A stretch of DNA of 64,000 nt from Lytechinus variegatus. Taxonomy: Eukaryota; Echinodermata; Echinoidea; Temnopleuroida; Toxopneustidae. The position numbers and the translations under genes are program-made. The stretch is taken from NCBI RefSeq assembly GCF_018143015.1, contig NC_054748.1, positions 7,934,967-7,998,966 of the forward strand, read 5' to 3'. Below, piece by piece: positions 1-9,874 of the stretch; within the stretch, counting starts at the first letter, position 1, and the number at the start of each line of letters is the position of its first letter. Below the pieces are notes generated by a model. That model had not been told where the DNA came from, made no database searches, and was given only the letters and a program-made list of their open reading frames with translations.

Positions 1-580
1 GTTTAGATATTTGTTTAGAATATAAGTTTTCAGTTTACGTTTAAAAGTATATATAGAATTGCAATCTTTAAAGTCAGTTACTAGATCATTCCAAAATAAT
101 GGACCTGTGGCAATAATTGTTTTATGTGAAAAAGTTGTACGAGAACGTGGAAGATGATAATGACTTTGACGAGTAGGATAGCTGTGAATCTCGTCATGAC
201 GACATTCCTTCTAAATAGAGAAGATATGGTAGTAAGTAATTCTTTTCTTGATAGTTGAAACATGAATTTTCCCAGGTTAAATGCATACAGATCATGGATT
301 TGTAAAACAGTACATGAATAAAAGAGTGGCATAGAATGAGCCCGGTAACTTGTATTATTAATAATTTAGTAAGTAGAATTTTATTGATATGAAGTTTTGA
401 ACTGTTCCACCAAGAAAAGATACCGTAATTTACATACGACAAAATTAGAGTGGAGTATGAACATAACAAGACACGGGTGGGAAAAGATGACTTAAGTTTG
501 CAGATAACACCAGTATTTCTGGATATGATTTTACTAATGTGATTAATGTAGGCTTTCCAGGTCTTACGTTGGTATGGTTA
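1..580 (-). mobile_element. 3' end of a degenerate CR1/L2-like LINE (reverse transcriptase C-terminus)
   Basis: Read on the minus strand from about 580 down to 1, the three frames together give the usual end of a LINE ORF2. A thumb segment like TWKAYINHISK comes first, then LSYVNYGIFSWWNSSK, then a segment ending FWNDLVTDFKD. The same blocks, in the same order, occur at the C-terminus of the intact LINE at 41863-44967 in this window (TWNAHINNICK, LPYLNYGILAWGNASQ, LWNSLDREMKE), so it is a relative of that family. Frameshifts break it at least twice, so it is a dead fragment. The 5' part of the element is absent, as expected for 5' truncation or later deletion. Confidence 0.75.
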
Positions 581-1139
581 TTAGCGCAAAAAACTTGTCT
601 AATTCGCTTGCTTCCTGTTTATTTTTTGCTGAAAATACTCTGAAAGTTGCTGATTATGGGGGGGGGTGAATTAAATATGTGAACAATGTCATTACTTCTC
701 AAAATGGTAACAGCAAGTTAGAAAATATAATTTTGATGACGTCATTGGTGTTTGAAAATGTTTTTATTTGATTCTAAGATTTTATTTGATTTTAAGATTA
801 ACCTCTCCCGACTTCATTTGACCAAACAAATGAGTGAGTTATAGGTTTTGGCGCGAATTGGATCCAATCTGGCCCACTGTGCGCCGTTTGTTCCATATTT
901 TTTACGATTTTCAAGTTCAAGTTTTTATTTTCACTTCCATCAATAACATTACAAATAAATACAAATCAGACATACATCATAATATGTATAAACAAATACA
1001 CATGAATTATGGTTATAACGATTACAAATCAACTACAAACTCCAAAACATTTGCAAAATAGCTTTTACAAAATGTTGTATGGAAATGATGGTGTTCACTA
1101 AGAAGTATTCCTTGTAGAGCGTGATTATTAGAAAATTGG
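581..1139. other. No gene recognised
   Basis: AT-rich sequence with a short G run near 660. Small open frames here have no recognisable motif. The part near 1040-1140 may be 3' untranslated sequence of the LINE fragment that follows. Confidence 0.5.
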
Positions 1140-1445
1140 GGGGGGGGTCATTCACATGCCTAAGCGTAAGGAAATACAATAAGTTACAATAGAATAATGG
1201 GAATGATAAAATAATGAGTAAAGGCGAGAAATGATAAGGTGACAGAGATACGGGACGATACTGAAAATACGAAAGAAATAAAGACATGGCGAAGAATAGA
1301 AGGGAGAGAGAAAAAATAATGAAGGGGAGCGAAAGAGGAAGAGGCTGAGATGGCTGAGATAAGTAGAGAGAGGCCGTGACAGAGAGAGAGACACACACAG
1401 ATGGAAATGTAGAGAGAGAGAAGGGGAGAACAAGGAGAGTGCAAA
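1140..1445. repeat. Purine-rich (GA) low-complexity tract
   Basis: The + strand is almost entirely A and G for about 300 bases, including GAGAGAGA and a short ACACAC run. Minus-strand open frames across it are Ser/Leu/Phe-rich products of the base composition, not genes. Such homopurine tracts can adopt triplex (H-DNA) structure. Confidence 0.7.
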
Positions 1446-1489
1446 CGTGGATCAAAGAGTGTGCTTAGACAATTCTTAAAAATATACAA

Positions 1490-1690
1490 ACTAATGGTAA
1501 GACAGTAACATAACTATTTTTAGCTTTCTCTTAAAGGGGTGGTTCAAGGGGGCCTGTTGAATATCTTTATGAAGGGAATTCCAAAATTTTGGGCCGGTGA
1601 AAAAATAAAAGGTACTTTGAGCAAATCGAGTTCTTAGGATAGGTATATAAAAGTTATCGGTGTGTGTGGTAGGATACCTATGAAAATTGT
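1490..1690 (-). mobile_element. LINE reverse transcriptase C-terminal remnant
   Basis: One continuous minus-strand frame carries a block with YPTTHTDNFYIP followed by FTGPKFWNSLHKDIQ and a basic tail. This is the closing motif of CR1/L2-like ORF2 proteins; the intact copy in this window has FTGPKLWNSL at the same place. Only the last ~60 codons remain. The purine tract at 1140-1445 and the sequence down to ~1040 are probably its 3' untranslated region, but I cannot mark the 3' end. Confidence 0.65.
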
Positions 1691-2466
1691 TGATTTGGAA
1701 AAAAAATAATGTCGAAATGCGAAAGGAACCATACTGTTATTATAATATATGTACATAAATGAACACAAATGATTTTGAACACATTCACGTGAGAATATTC
1801 ATGCATTACACTTTTATATGCGTAGTAAACACAAATTGGAAACTCGCAATAGAACTTGTGAATCTCTATGCATGATTATTGTAATATTTTATTAAACGCA
1901 CACATTAACAGAAAAGGTTCGTAATCAGCAGGAGCTATGAACGCAGAGTCTGTTTTCGTGCGTCGAGATGCTCATTATCTATTCAGATGCAAAGTCTTTG
2001 TATCTCATTCAATTTGGATTACAGTAGTCACGTAATGAGCCACGCATTTTAAGGGGACATTGCAAAGCGTATGTGGGATATTTTTTTGGAATCTGCATGG
2101 GAGCATCATGTCTGTACGCCAGCGATTCAGAATTTTGAACATGTTGCATGACAGCGCCTTCAGCGTCATCAACATTTCCTTCTAAGAAAAAGTTGAAAAG
2201 GGGATTGCGTGTCCAAGGCTTAGTGGCTATTAAGAAGAGAGGAAGTGGTGGATGATTGAAACTTTCTTCCCAACTGATAATTGTGATATCATATTGAGCG
2301 CTGCATACATCGTCCAGAGACGCTAATTGCGCTTGGCCAGTAACAGATTTTTTTTTTTTATATATTGTGTAAAGAAATTGATGAAGAGAACAATGCTAGG
2401 CGTAGCTTAAATCAAGGTTCCCCAGAGCTATCTACCCTTTGGAAAAATTGGTGATGCCGAAAAAAA
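1691..2466. other. No gene recognised
   Basis: Single-copy-looking sequence with a T run at 2348-2359. No open frame with recognisable motifs, no splice-bounded exon I could defend, and no terminal repeats. Confidence 0.5.
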
Positions 2467-2538
2467 TGTCTCTGCCGGGAATCGAACCCGGGCCCCCAGC
2501 TTTGAACGCCGGTGCCTTAACCACTAGACCACAGAGAC
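2467..2538 (-). tRNA. tRNA-like gene with a complete cloverleaf, anticodon TCA (possible tRNA-derived SINE head)
   Basis: On the minus strand the 72 bases fold as a full cloverleaf. The 7-bp acceptor stem GTCTCTG/CAGAGAC is perfect. The D arm is GTCT/AGGC with G-T wobbles. The anticodon stem is CCGGC/GCTGG with loop GTTCAAA. A 4-base variable loop and a perfect T arm CCGGG-TTCGATT-CCCGG follow, then discriminator A. The body resembles tRNA-Glu (A box TGGTCTAGTGG, B box GGTTCGATTCC), but the anticodon reads TCA, which would decode UGA. It lacks the long variable arm expected of tRNA-Sec, so it may be a suppressor-like variant, a pseudogene or a SINE head. Confidence 0.65.
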
Positions 2539-3095
2539 GGGTTAGTGGCTAGGCGAGCCTGATCCAATTGACCGTCAGACAGACAGATTTTCGACACCAT
2601 ACCAGTTATAATTTCCTTTGTCGGGTGAAGTTGGGTTTTGAACAATGACAATATATATATATATATATATATTGTAAAAAAGGAAAACTGCAGTTCCAAC
2701 AGTTTGTTTCCAAGTAGTCTATTCTGTATATATGCAGTATGTATACTGTATATATACATACAACAACAAATAATAAATCCTTATTAGATTGAAGTTTGGA
2801 CCGTAAAGAAGAATTGCGCACACAATAATTATTTCCCTTAATTTTAACAATCATTTTGTTAAGACTACCCTCATAGAAAAAACGTGGTAGCATGCTCCTC
2901 TTGCCCTCTCTATGATGGCTCACGCAAAATCAATTCGATAAAGCAATTTGAAAAAGTACGTTCTTTAGTATCAATCATGTCAATATAATACATATGCTGC
3001 CATCACTTCATCGTGGAGAACCATATAGGTCCATGGGAGAACCAACTAAACTGGTATAGTTCAGTAATCTATTCCGATAATCATTGGAAGATCAT
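2539..3095. other. No gene recognised; contains an (AT)n run
   Basis: A TA dinucleotide run lies at about 2651-2673. The rest shows no coding motif or terminal repeat. The first ~60 bases could be the tail of a SINE beginning with the tRNA-like sequence, but I see no second copy in the window to prove it. Confidence 0.4.
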
Positions 3096-3366
3096 GGCCC
3101 CCTCTTACGAATAGTTGTGATTTATCCGATCAATCGCAACTATGGATGACCAGCAATGTCAACATCTACATAATGCATGTTTGTTCAAAAAAAATTTTCT
3201 AATTATGATGTATATCGCTTTCATTGCTTTCTTAAAAATTCACTGTGCTTCTCTTTGTATACAAAGGACATTGGGCAATTTTTCTGTAGAAAATTTATGA
3301 CACTGATGGATTTCCATATAGTTACGATTGATTGGATCAATCGTAACTCTTTGTAAGACGGTGCCC
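3096..3366. mobile_element. MITE, family with CTTTGTAAGACG ends (copy 1)
   Basis: The right end contains GGATCAATCGTAACTCTTTG followed by TAAGACGG; the left end is a diverged inverted version (CCTCTTACGAATAGTTGTGA). The interior is shared nearly base for base with the copy at 58627-58898, including ATGATGTATAT and the segment ending TGATGGATTTCCATA. Two copies in 64 kb plus inverted ends support a short non-autonomous DNA transposon. It contains no coding sequence. Confidence 0.75.
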
Positions 3367-3562
3367 AGAATATTCTTGGTAGAATTGCTGCCACTACTTT
3401 CCTGATTAAAAAATCGACAGTTGGCCGACTGAGTTTTATGCAAAGAGTTGAGGATTGAAAGATGACATTGTAATTGCGCAAATATTATTTTTCATTGTAA
3501 TTTAGTCGTATTCAAGTGGACTCCCTGTAACTGCTCTTTATCTAAAATCATTTGCTTTACAG
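3367..3562. other. Upstream flank or intron before the host gene's first coding exon
   Basis: No open frame of note. It ends in a pyrimidine-containing tract and TTGCTTTACAG, a plausible splice acceptor at 3561-3562. An upstream non-coding exon therefore probably lies to the left and was not located. Confidence 0.4.
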
Positions 3563-3691
3563 GTCGTTTTGAATATCACAGTGAGCTTGATACCTAGACA
3601 AGCCATGGCGGGACGCAGTGTCACAAGAGCCAGCCTTGGAAGGGAAGCTAAGCTGGGAGACTTGTACGATATCAGGACCGAGAGATTTCTG
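3563..3691 (+). CDS. SNTX-like GTPase gene, coding exon 1 (coding part 3605-3691)
   Basis: The acceptor TTTACAG at 3556-3562 opens a short 5' UTR. The start codon at 3605 sits in a strong Kozak context (GCCATGG), and the exon closes at 3691 with donor CTG|GTAAAA. The 29 codons contain TRASLGREAKLGDLYDIRTE, matching the LGRPF-LG-LYD opening of SNTX-family proteins (fish stonustoxin and neoverrucotoxin subunits and their many non-venom relatives). The intron is phase 0 and about 936 bp. This exon is easily missed because it is short and 47.6 kb from the main exon. The motif match makes the start credible, although no transcript is available. Confidence 0.75.
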
Positions 3692-4145
3692 GTAAAAATG
3701 AACCCCCGCCCAAGAAAAAATGAAATAAATAAACACTTATTGTGAATAACGTTAATGATAATACTACTACTAATAATAATAATTGTTATAATTATAATTT
3801 CATTAACACTAATAAAACTAAAGTAATACCAATAATAATACTAAAATAATGCAATTATGATTATGAAAATAAATAGATCAATAAATAGATAAGAATGATC
3901 CCCTCTTCATTGATTCCAATCTTCTAACCTCTTAGAATGAGTTTTCATGAAACAAATATCAACTGTTTCATGATTTTATTCCATTCGCTCCTCATCTCTA
4001 AACCTCCTTATCTCTCAACCTCCTTTTTAAAGAGTGAATTCGTTGTATTTTTTCCTTAGTTTTGGTCATACTTTGAAAAAAAATACAATTTTATGAAGTG
4101 ATAGTATTAATTATCAGTATTATTATCGTTATTACCCTTAATATA

Positions 4146-4372
4146 CACTGTAAAAATTGTGGTGTTAAAACTGACACCAATTGGTGTTAATAGAGGACCA
4201 CACCCTGAGGTGTTGAAATAACACCCTAGAGATTGAACATAACACCAAATGTAACAACCATAGGTATTGTAATAACACGTAGTGTGAAACTAACACCACC
4301 AATTTAACACCGGTGTAAAATAACAGGTGTGGTCCTCTATGTACACCGGTAAACACCTCAGTTCTTGCTGTG
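4146..4372. mobile_element. MITE in intron 1, CACTGTAAAAA family (copy 1)
   Basis: Begins CACTGTAAAAATTGTGGTG and ends TTCTTGCTGTG, an imperfect inverted pair. The body is rich in GGTGTTA/TAACACC words and is nearly identical to the copy at 57758-57993. It lies wholly inside intron 1 of the host gene. No coding capacity. The target duplication is not clear at this copy. Confidence 0.75.
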
Positions 4373-4627
4373 CAATTATCATTATTTATTATCAAAGTTT
4401 CGCTCATTGCCTTCTCCAGATTTGATTTAATGATTTTCTTCAATTTTTGAACGATTCATGGGTAGTGACACCAAACTGCAGAAATAACTAAAGCGCGCAG
4501 TCACACATAGGCAGAGTTCTCTTAGTCGAAAAAAAATGATCCAGCACTGTTTTAGCATATTAATGGATGCTATAATGATTTTTAGCTTTCGTTATATCCG
4601 TTAATATTTTCATATTTATATGCGCAG

Positions 4628-4765
4628 ACTGAAGCCCTATTTGTTTCAAAACTGGAAGACAATATGGTGGAGAACATGGCCATTGCCGAGACTGATATAG
4701 AAATGACAATGTCCGACAGTTTCGAGGAGAAGTGCAAAATACTTGATGTGGAAGATGAACTACAG
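4628..4765 (+). CDS. SNTX-like GTPase gene, coding exon 2
   Basis: Bounded by acceptor TATGCGCAG (ends 4627) and donor CAG|GTCAGT (4766). It is 138 bases, 46 codons, open in phase 0 at both ends. The peptide begins TEALFVSKLEDNMVE and ends SDSFEEKCKILDVEDELQ. The closing segment aligns with the conserved SNTX-family stretch that reads roughly SDSF-K---LD-DGSL, which in family members runs straight into the sequence found at the start of the exon at 51250. The next exon is 46,484 bp away. An open frame that reads past the donor to 4857 is intron read-through. Confidence 0.75.
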
Positions 4766-5126
4766 GTCAGTAAAATAAAAATTAACTTACATTATTATAT
4801 CCCTGTAAATAATTTGGCATTTTACGGCAATCACAGTCTCATTCACGGGTTATAGATTAATCTGTTTTCACCTTTCTTCAACTTGATTTTCATTTTTTCT
4901 ATAGATAGTCATGCGGGAATCGTTGTATCAAAATACCTATTTGATGGAAATGTAAAAAATATAGGAAAACGCATAATTTTATTTACCTAAGTTGATATGA
5001 TAATGATAACAATAAATCGTCGGTGAAAAAATATATATATTCATATGTGCAGATATATCGTGACACTACACCGCAATAGCTTGTCTTTCAGGAGGAAACC
5101 CGGCGAAGTTTGTAAGGAATTTTTGG

Positions 5127-6300
5127 GTCTCATTTTTGTCTCACCTGCGGAGCAGAGTGAGACTACAGTGCGTATAAAAAAACAGGGACAGTTTTGAAAA
5201 GACTATAAAAAATTGTTTCAAATTATTGTATCTATATTTTGATGTTAGTATATGTTCTGATATCCTATCTTTGAAATGCAATTTTTAAAAATATATTTTG
5301 TTCATGCTTGAGCAAACATGGGACGTTTTTGTCGGGGTTCAAAAAGAGGATTGCGCCGAAATGGCAGAAATGAGAAATTTGATGATTAGACTTTTGGCCA
5401 ATCAGCAGACCTCCCCTTCCGCTCAAGCATGAACGAAACTAAATTTGATGGCATTTGAAGGATAAGACCTCAGAGCACCTATTGACACCAAAATATAGAG
5501 ATCATAATTTGAAACAAAAATATTATAGACTTTTCAAATCTATCCCGTTTCTTATACACACTGTATAGGCGTCGCTTTTCCAACGGCGGCGTCAACACCA
5601 AATCTTTACCAAAGGTTAAGTATTTGAAATGACAGCATTACTTAGAAAATATGTGGACCTAGTTCATGAAACTTGGCCATAAGGTTATTCGAGTAGTACT
5701 GAGCATCCCGCCTGAGTTTCAAGTCACATGACTAAGGTCAAAGGTCATTTAGGGTCAATGAACTTTGGCCAAGTTGGGGGTATCTGTTGAATTACCATCA
5801 TAACTTTGAAAGTTTATAGATCTGATTCATGAAACTTGGACATAGGAGCAATCACGTATCACTTAACGTCCTGTACGAGTTTTAGGTCACATGACCAAGG
5901 TCAAAGATCGATGAACTTTGGCCAAGTTGGGGGTATCTGTTGAATTACCATCATCACTTTGCAAGTTTATGGATCTGATTCATGAAACTTGGACATAGTG
6001 CGAGTAATCAAGTATCACTGAACATCATGTGTGAATTTCAGGTCACTTGACCAAGGTCAAAGAACTTTGGCCATGTTGGGGATATCTGTTGAATAACCAT
6101 CAAAACTCTGAAAGTGTATGGATCTAGTTCATAAAACTTGGACATAAGAGTAATGAAGTATCACTGAACATCTTTTGCGAGTTTCAGGTCACATGACCAA
6201 ATCAAATATCACCGACAAGTCTTAGGTCGTATGATCGAGGTCAAATGTCATTTTTTGTCAATGAACGTAGTATTGTATCATTATATGAATGGTATTTTTT
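5127..6300 (+). repeat. Repeat element with ~150-bp tandem units rich in AGGTCA (forward copy)
   Basis: Starts with GTCTCACCTGCGGAGCAGAG and then GTGAGACTA, and continues (after a nested MITE) TAGGCGTCGCTTTTCC. Tandem units follow with the phrase TATCTGTTGAATTACCATCA at 5781, 5934 and 6084, so the period is about 150 bp. Each unit carries GGTCACATGACCAAGGTCAA-type words, and 5735-5747 is a perfect direct repeat AGGTCA-A-AGGTCA. An inverted, diverged copy of the same element occupies 14838-15690. No open reading frame. Confidence 0.75.
5166..5563. mobile_element. Palindromic Tc1/mariner-type MITE nested in the repeat, TA target duplication
   Basis: The ends are CAGTGCGTATAA and its complement TTATACACACTG, and similarity between the two arms continues for about 100 bases (TTTGAAAAG, GTTTCAAATTAT, CTATATTTTG on both). 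It is flanked by TA at 5164-5165 and 5564-5565. Removing the element and one TA gives GAGACTATAGGCG, exactly what the uninterrupted copy has at 15660-15675 (reverse strand). Boundaries are therefore known to the base. It is 398 bp long and carries no transposase. Confidence 0.9.
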
Positions 6301-6310
6301 GTGAATAATT

Positions 6311-7942
6311 ATTAGGTGGTCTGTCTGTGACAGATCACCTATTGATTTCGTCAGAATTTTCTTTCTTTACTATTTATTCTTGGCACCTATGTTTGTCGCC
6401 AACTTTTCTCGGAATTGGCTGAATCAATTTTGCTGATTTTTTTCGTCCTACATAGAATCTGTCATAGAGACGGCATACTAAGCTTTTCAAGGTCATCTGG
6501 TCATGATGACGTCATCTACGCGCCATTTTGTAAAATTCTTCATTTGATCATATCTTCATTATCAATTATCAAAAATGAACAATATTTACATGACATTAAC
6601 TTCAGGTCAAGTGTCAACTGTCAATGTCATCAAAGGTCATGTGAAGGTCATGACGCGCGCGTACGCGCGCGTCAAAGGTAAAAAAATCGTCCAAATGACC
6701 TATAATTTTTTTTGGGTACGTTTCAGGTCATTTTAAGCATTTCAAAAATTTGCGCGCGCGCACGTATGCGCGCGCGTTTCCGCGCGTTAAACCTTAACGC
6801 AACGCAGAAAAACCGTTTCTTTTAATATCATTGCATTGCTAATAAAATTCTGAGCAATTTGATACCTTGATCAACCTTCTACAACCATTAATATAGAAAT
6901 TAACACCCATTAAAGTTTGCAGCACGTGTGCGCGCGAGCTCTCACTATAGGCCATATATGGGCAAAAACATGCCTATTGAAAATTTACTATAGCTCTGTA
7001 AATAGTCCATTGACCCCCAATTTTTTTTCATATATCGATAGAGTATGAGTTGTAGATTTGATTTCATGTCATCAATATCCCTAAATTATATCATGACGTC
7101 ATCAAAATGGCGCCTAAACTAAAAATTTCATTTTTTCAAAAATGACGTCATCAAATTTATGCAAATTTGGTTGTAACTTCTCGAATATAGATCGTTTCTC
7201 GCCCAGATTTTGATATAATTTAGTTTAGAATGTAATCTTTCTCCTTAGTTTCATGAATATTCGTTTTGAGAAACGCATCATTGCGTAAAACAGCGATGAA
7301 AAGAGGCATGTCATTTTTCCTGATTTTGCGTGTAATCTCTATGGGAAATGACTTTTTCTCAAAACTAGATTCGACATTCCTCTATTTCGTGAGCCATATC
7401 TCCATTTTTTCTTGTCGGGTTTCCCTGAGCTTTTAGTATGTTGTAGCTGAGATCCTACGCTTTCGGAAGTGTGCCCTCCATTTTTTTATCAGATGCCGGG
7501 ATCATGCCCGTTTTTCACATGCAAAATTGGTATTGTAATTCTCAAAATTGCTTACGTGTAATCTCTATGGGGAATATCGTAGCCCAATGGATAACGCATT
7601 TGACTTGCTTTCTCGAGGGCGGAGGTTCGAGTCCTGGGGTGAACAAGATGATTTTTTTTTTCATTTTTTTTTTCTTTTTGCCACCTCTTACATGATCCTT
7701 TATGATAATTAAAAGGCATAAAAGTTAAAATTTAGCAAGATAAAAGAGATTATAATTACTTTTTTCATATCATGTGATGTCATACATGAAAGAGACCCTT
7801 TTCACAGTGCTTTATCATCTCCCGTCTTTCACAAGTATTCCATCCATAATGAGCATTCCATTGTCATCATGAAGATCATATTGATCTCCATGAACATGGT
7901 AATAGTGATCATGATGGCAATAATAAAGACAGACCACCTAAT
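6311..7942. mobile_element. 1.6-kb non-autonomous DNA transposon with 16-bp inverted ends
   Basis: ATTAGGTGGTCTGTCT at 6311-6326 is repeated perfectly and inverted at 7927-7942. If the element proper starts at GGTGG, the flanks are TA on both sides. The interior has no transposase-like frame. It contains a cluster of CG-alternating sequence at 6651-6674 and 6750-6787, several GACGTCATC words, and a tRNA-like sequence at 7574-7650. Short internal direct repeats (GTGTAATCTCTATGG at ~7330 and ~7557) suggest internal duplication or a second insertion. Confidence 0.7.
7574..7690 (+). mobile_element. Degenerate tRNA-derived sequence followed by a T-rich tail
   Basis: It has an A-box-like TAGCCCAATGGATAACG and a B-box-like GGTTCGAGTCC at normal tRNA spacing, like tRNA-Arg, then poly-T broken by single bases. 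The T stem has two mismatched outer pairs and I could not form a good anticodon stem, so this is not a functional tRNA. A SINE remnant is the likeliest reading. Confidence 0.45.
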
Positions 7943-7972
7943 TCGTCCGCATGACGAATTAAATTCTAGTTT

Positions 7973-9348
7973 TATAGTAGTTTTCAAAGTCAGCACTGCT
8001 GCTATATTGAATCGCGCGATGCAGGCGAGACTGCCAGTGGCGCTCCACTTGTTGCAAATTCGATGGCAGTCTGCGATGCACATGCGCGCAAAGACACGCA
8101 CGATAAAATGTCTTCGACTGGATGTTACTGCAGCGGGGCGTAAGTAGACCTATTGGATGTCAATAAGCGAGTGGACAACGCGATACAGCACATCAACCTT
8201 AAATTGAACCCCGTGTTCTTACAGCTGATGTAGCATGCTGTCACACTGCTTGATCTCCGATGGTCATTGAAGATGAAGAGTGCATATCGACATGTACTCT
8301 AGCTTACGTATGTTTTCTTGGGTGAATGGATCCCAAACAGTACATGTATATTCCAATACAGGACGAACCGGTGACTTGTAACAAAGCTCTTTGTATGTCT
8401 TAGAGATGTCCTGAAGTTTCGCTGGAGAAACGCGTTGAGGTCTCTTTCTTCCTTACAAAATTGGTGTGGTGGTTCCAATTTAGGTCTTGGTTAAGATGAA
8501 TCCCGAGGTACTTTGCAGTGGTTAACTTCCCCAGGGTCTGCCCGTGGATACTATGAGCTTGATGATCGGATGTCTCCTGTTGGTCACATGGAGAGTTTTG
8601 CATTTATTCTGGTGGAATTTCATGAGCCAGTATCCTTCCATTGTTGCAAGGAGTCGAAAAGCCTTATGTAGCTGTCTCGAGTCTGCAGGAGATTCTATGT
8701 TACGGTGTCGCATTTGCACTCATGTGCAAAAAGGCGACGGTCTTATCTGGAGATATGCACTCTGGTAGGACAGTGGTGTATAGAAGAAACAGCTGGGGCT
8801 CGAGGACACTACCTTGAGGAACGCCTGAGGTGATATGGCCTTTGGAAGAAGAAGAGTACAATTCCGCCGGGAGGAGAGCGGATATCCAATCATGAGTTTT
8901 ATTACGGATATCGTAAAAAAAAAAAAGCTTGCAGAGCAGTCTTGAGTGCGGTATCACATAAAAAGTCTTTGGAAAAGTCTAGCAACAGTAGACCTACATC
9001 ATACTGCTGCCTGTCATCGATTTCTTTGACAGGGTTTTGCACAGCCAAGAGGTCTCTTTTCATGGAAGGTCTGTATTCTCTCAAAGATGCAAATCTCTTG
9101 TTGGTTTCCTCCTTGGAAAGATGTCTGCGTCAACAACAATTTCATGATCACTGATGGGAGGGTGGGCTGAACATTCGTTCACAAGCGATAGTCTGTTGGA
9201 GTGAAACAGATCAAGTGTCGTGCTGCATCTTCTTGGGGGAAAGTGATCGTTGGTTGAAGCCCTCAGTTACCAGCATCTCAATAAAGTGGTTGCTGATGAC
9301 CTCGGTGTACTGATGATCATCTAATGCATGCGTCTTCCATTCGATATG
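7973..9348 (-). pseudogene. Old degenerate LINE, reverse transcriptase half (continues at 26425-26950)
   Basis: Minus-strand frames, broken by several shifts, contain in order HIEWKTHALDDHQYTEVI (end of endonuclease), YDVGLLLLDFSKDF (RT motif A), TSGVPQGSVLEPQLFLLY (RT motif B), TTAKYLGIHLNQDLNWNHH (thumb), and PVRPVLEYTCTVWDPFTQEN with a tail reading SLACIARFNIAAVLTLKT. The catalytic YADD block is not recognisable. These motifs place it among jockey/CR1-type LINEs. Its endonuclease half lies beyond a 17-kb insertion. The codon encoding the first residues of HIEW overlaps the target duplication of that insertion (9337-9348), so the two halves join without loss. Confidence 0.8.
9337..9348 (+). 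repeat. Left target-site duplication of the I/Nimb-like LINE
   Basis: CCATTCGATATG here is repeated exactly at 26413-26424. It flanks the 5' start of the LINE at 9349 and its (AATC)n tail. A further T on the left is shared but is ambiguous with the tail. Confidence 0.9.
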
Positions 9349-9874
9349 GGCCCCTGCAGGTCGGGGAGTAGAATAGACCCGCTGTATTCCCTGCATGTCG
9401 TAAGAGGCGACTAAAAGGGACAGTCTGTTTGCCGTGGACTGCGACCCGTGTCGGTGGAGAAGGGGATCCTGGTGATTGAGTGAATGGTGAGACTGCGGTC
9501 CTCCTGAAGCAACACATCACTTTGGCCCTGGATTCACCTAGTCGGGAGGTTATATAGGCCTGGATATAATCAATCGGCTGGTGGTGCTTAGCCCTAAAAT
9601 GCAAGCAGTATTGATATTTCATCGACTTGAGCCAATATACGTTTGCCTGCTATAATGTTAAATTATGGCAGTAAATTGTTATTTTGTAACCAACTTTGCA
9701 TTTTAGAAGGCAGCTGCTTGTCAGGCCAATCTGGGTACATTTGTCCTCGGAGTATAACACTTTTTGTATCCCTGGCGTCGGCAGGATGAATGGTTCCTAA
9801 GCCATACGACGTCCCCTCGCTTGGCTCGGTGGTGGGTGGGGAGCAATGGTGTCGAAAATAAAAAAAAATCAATT
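9349..9874 (+). mobile_element. 5' UTR of the I/Nimb-like LINE
   Basis: The segment starts immediately after the target duplication and runs to the ORF1 start codon. It contains GCATGTCGTAAGAGGCGACT followed by AAAAGGGACAG, a block I associate with 5' ends of this class of LINE in many marine invertebrates. Reverse frames across it (reading TTEPSEGTSYGLGTIHPAD) are shadows of this conserved leader. Presence of the leader indicates the copy was essentially full length at insertion. Confidence 0.7.

Noticed and set aside
1033..1489. Overlapping minus frames of 93-140 codons
   Set aside because: Same purine-tract artefact; three frames are open at once.
2467..2538. tRNA-Sec
   Set aside because: The anticodon fits, but the variable arm is only 4 bases and the acceptor/T stems have ordinary lengths, unlike tRNA-Sec.
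4664..4857. 63-codon gene starting at 4664
   Set aside because: It is exon 2 read through its donor site into the intron.
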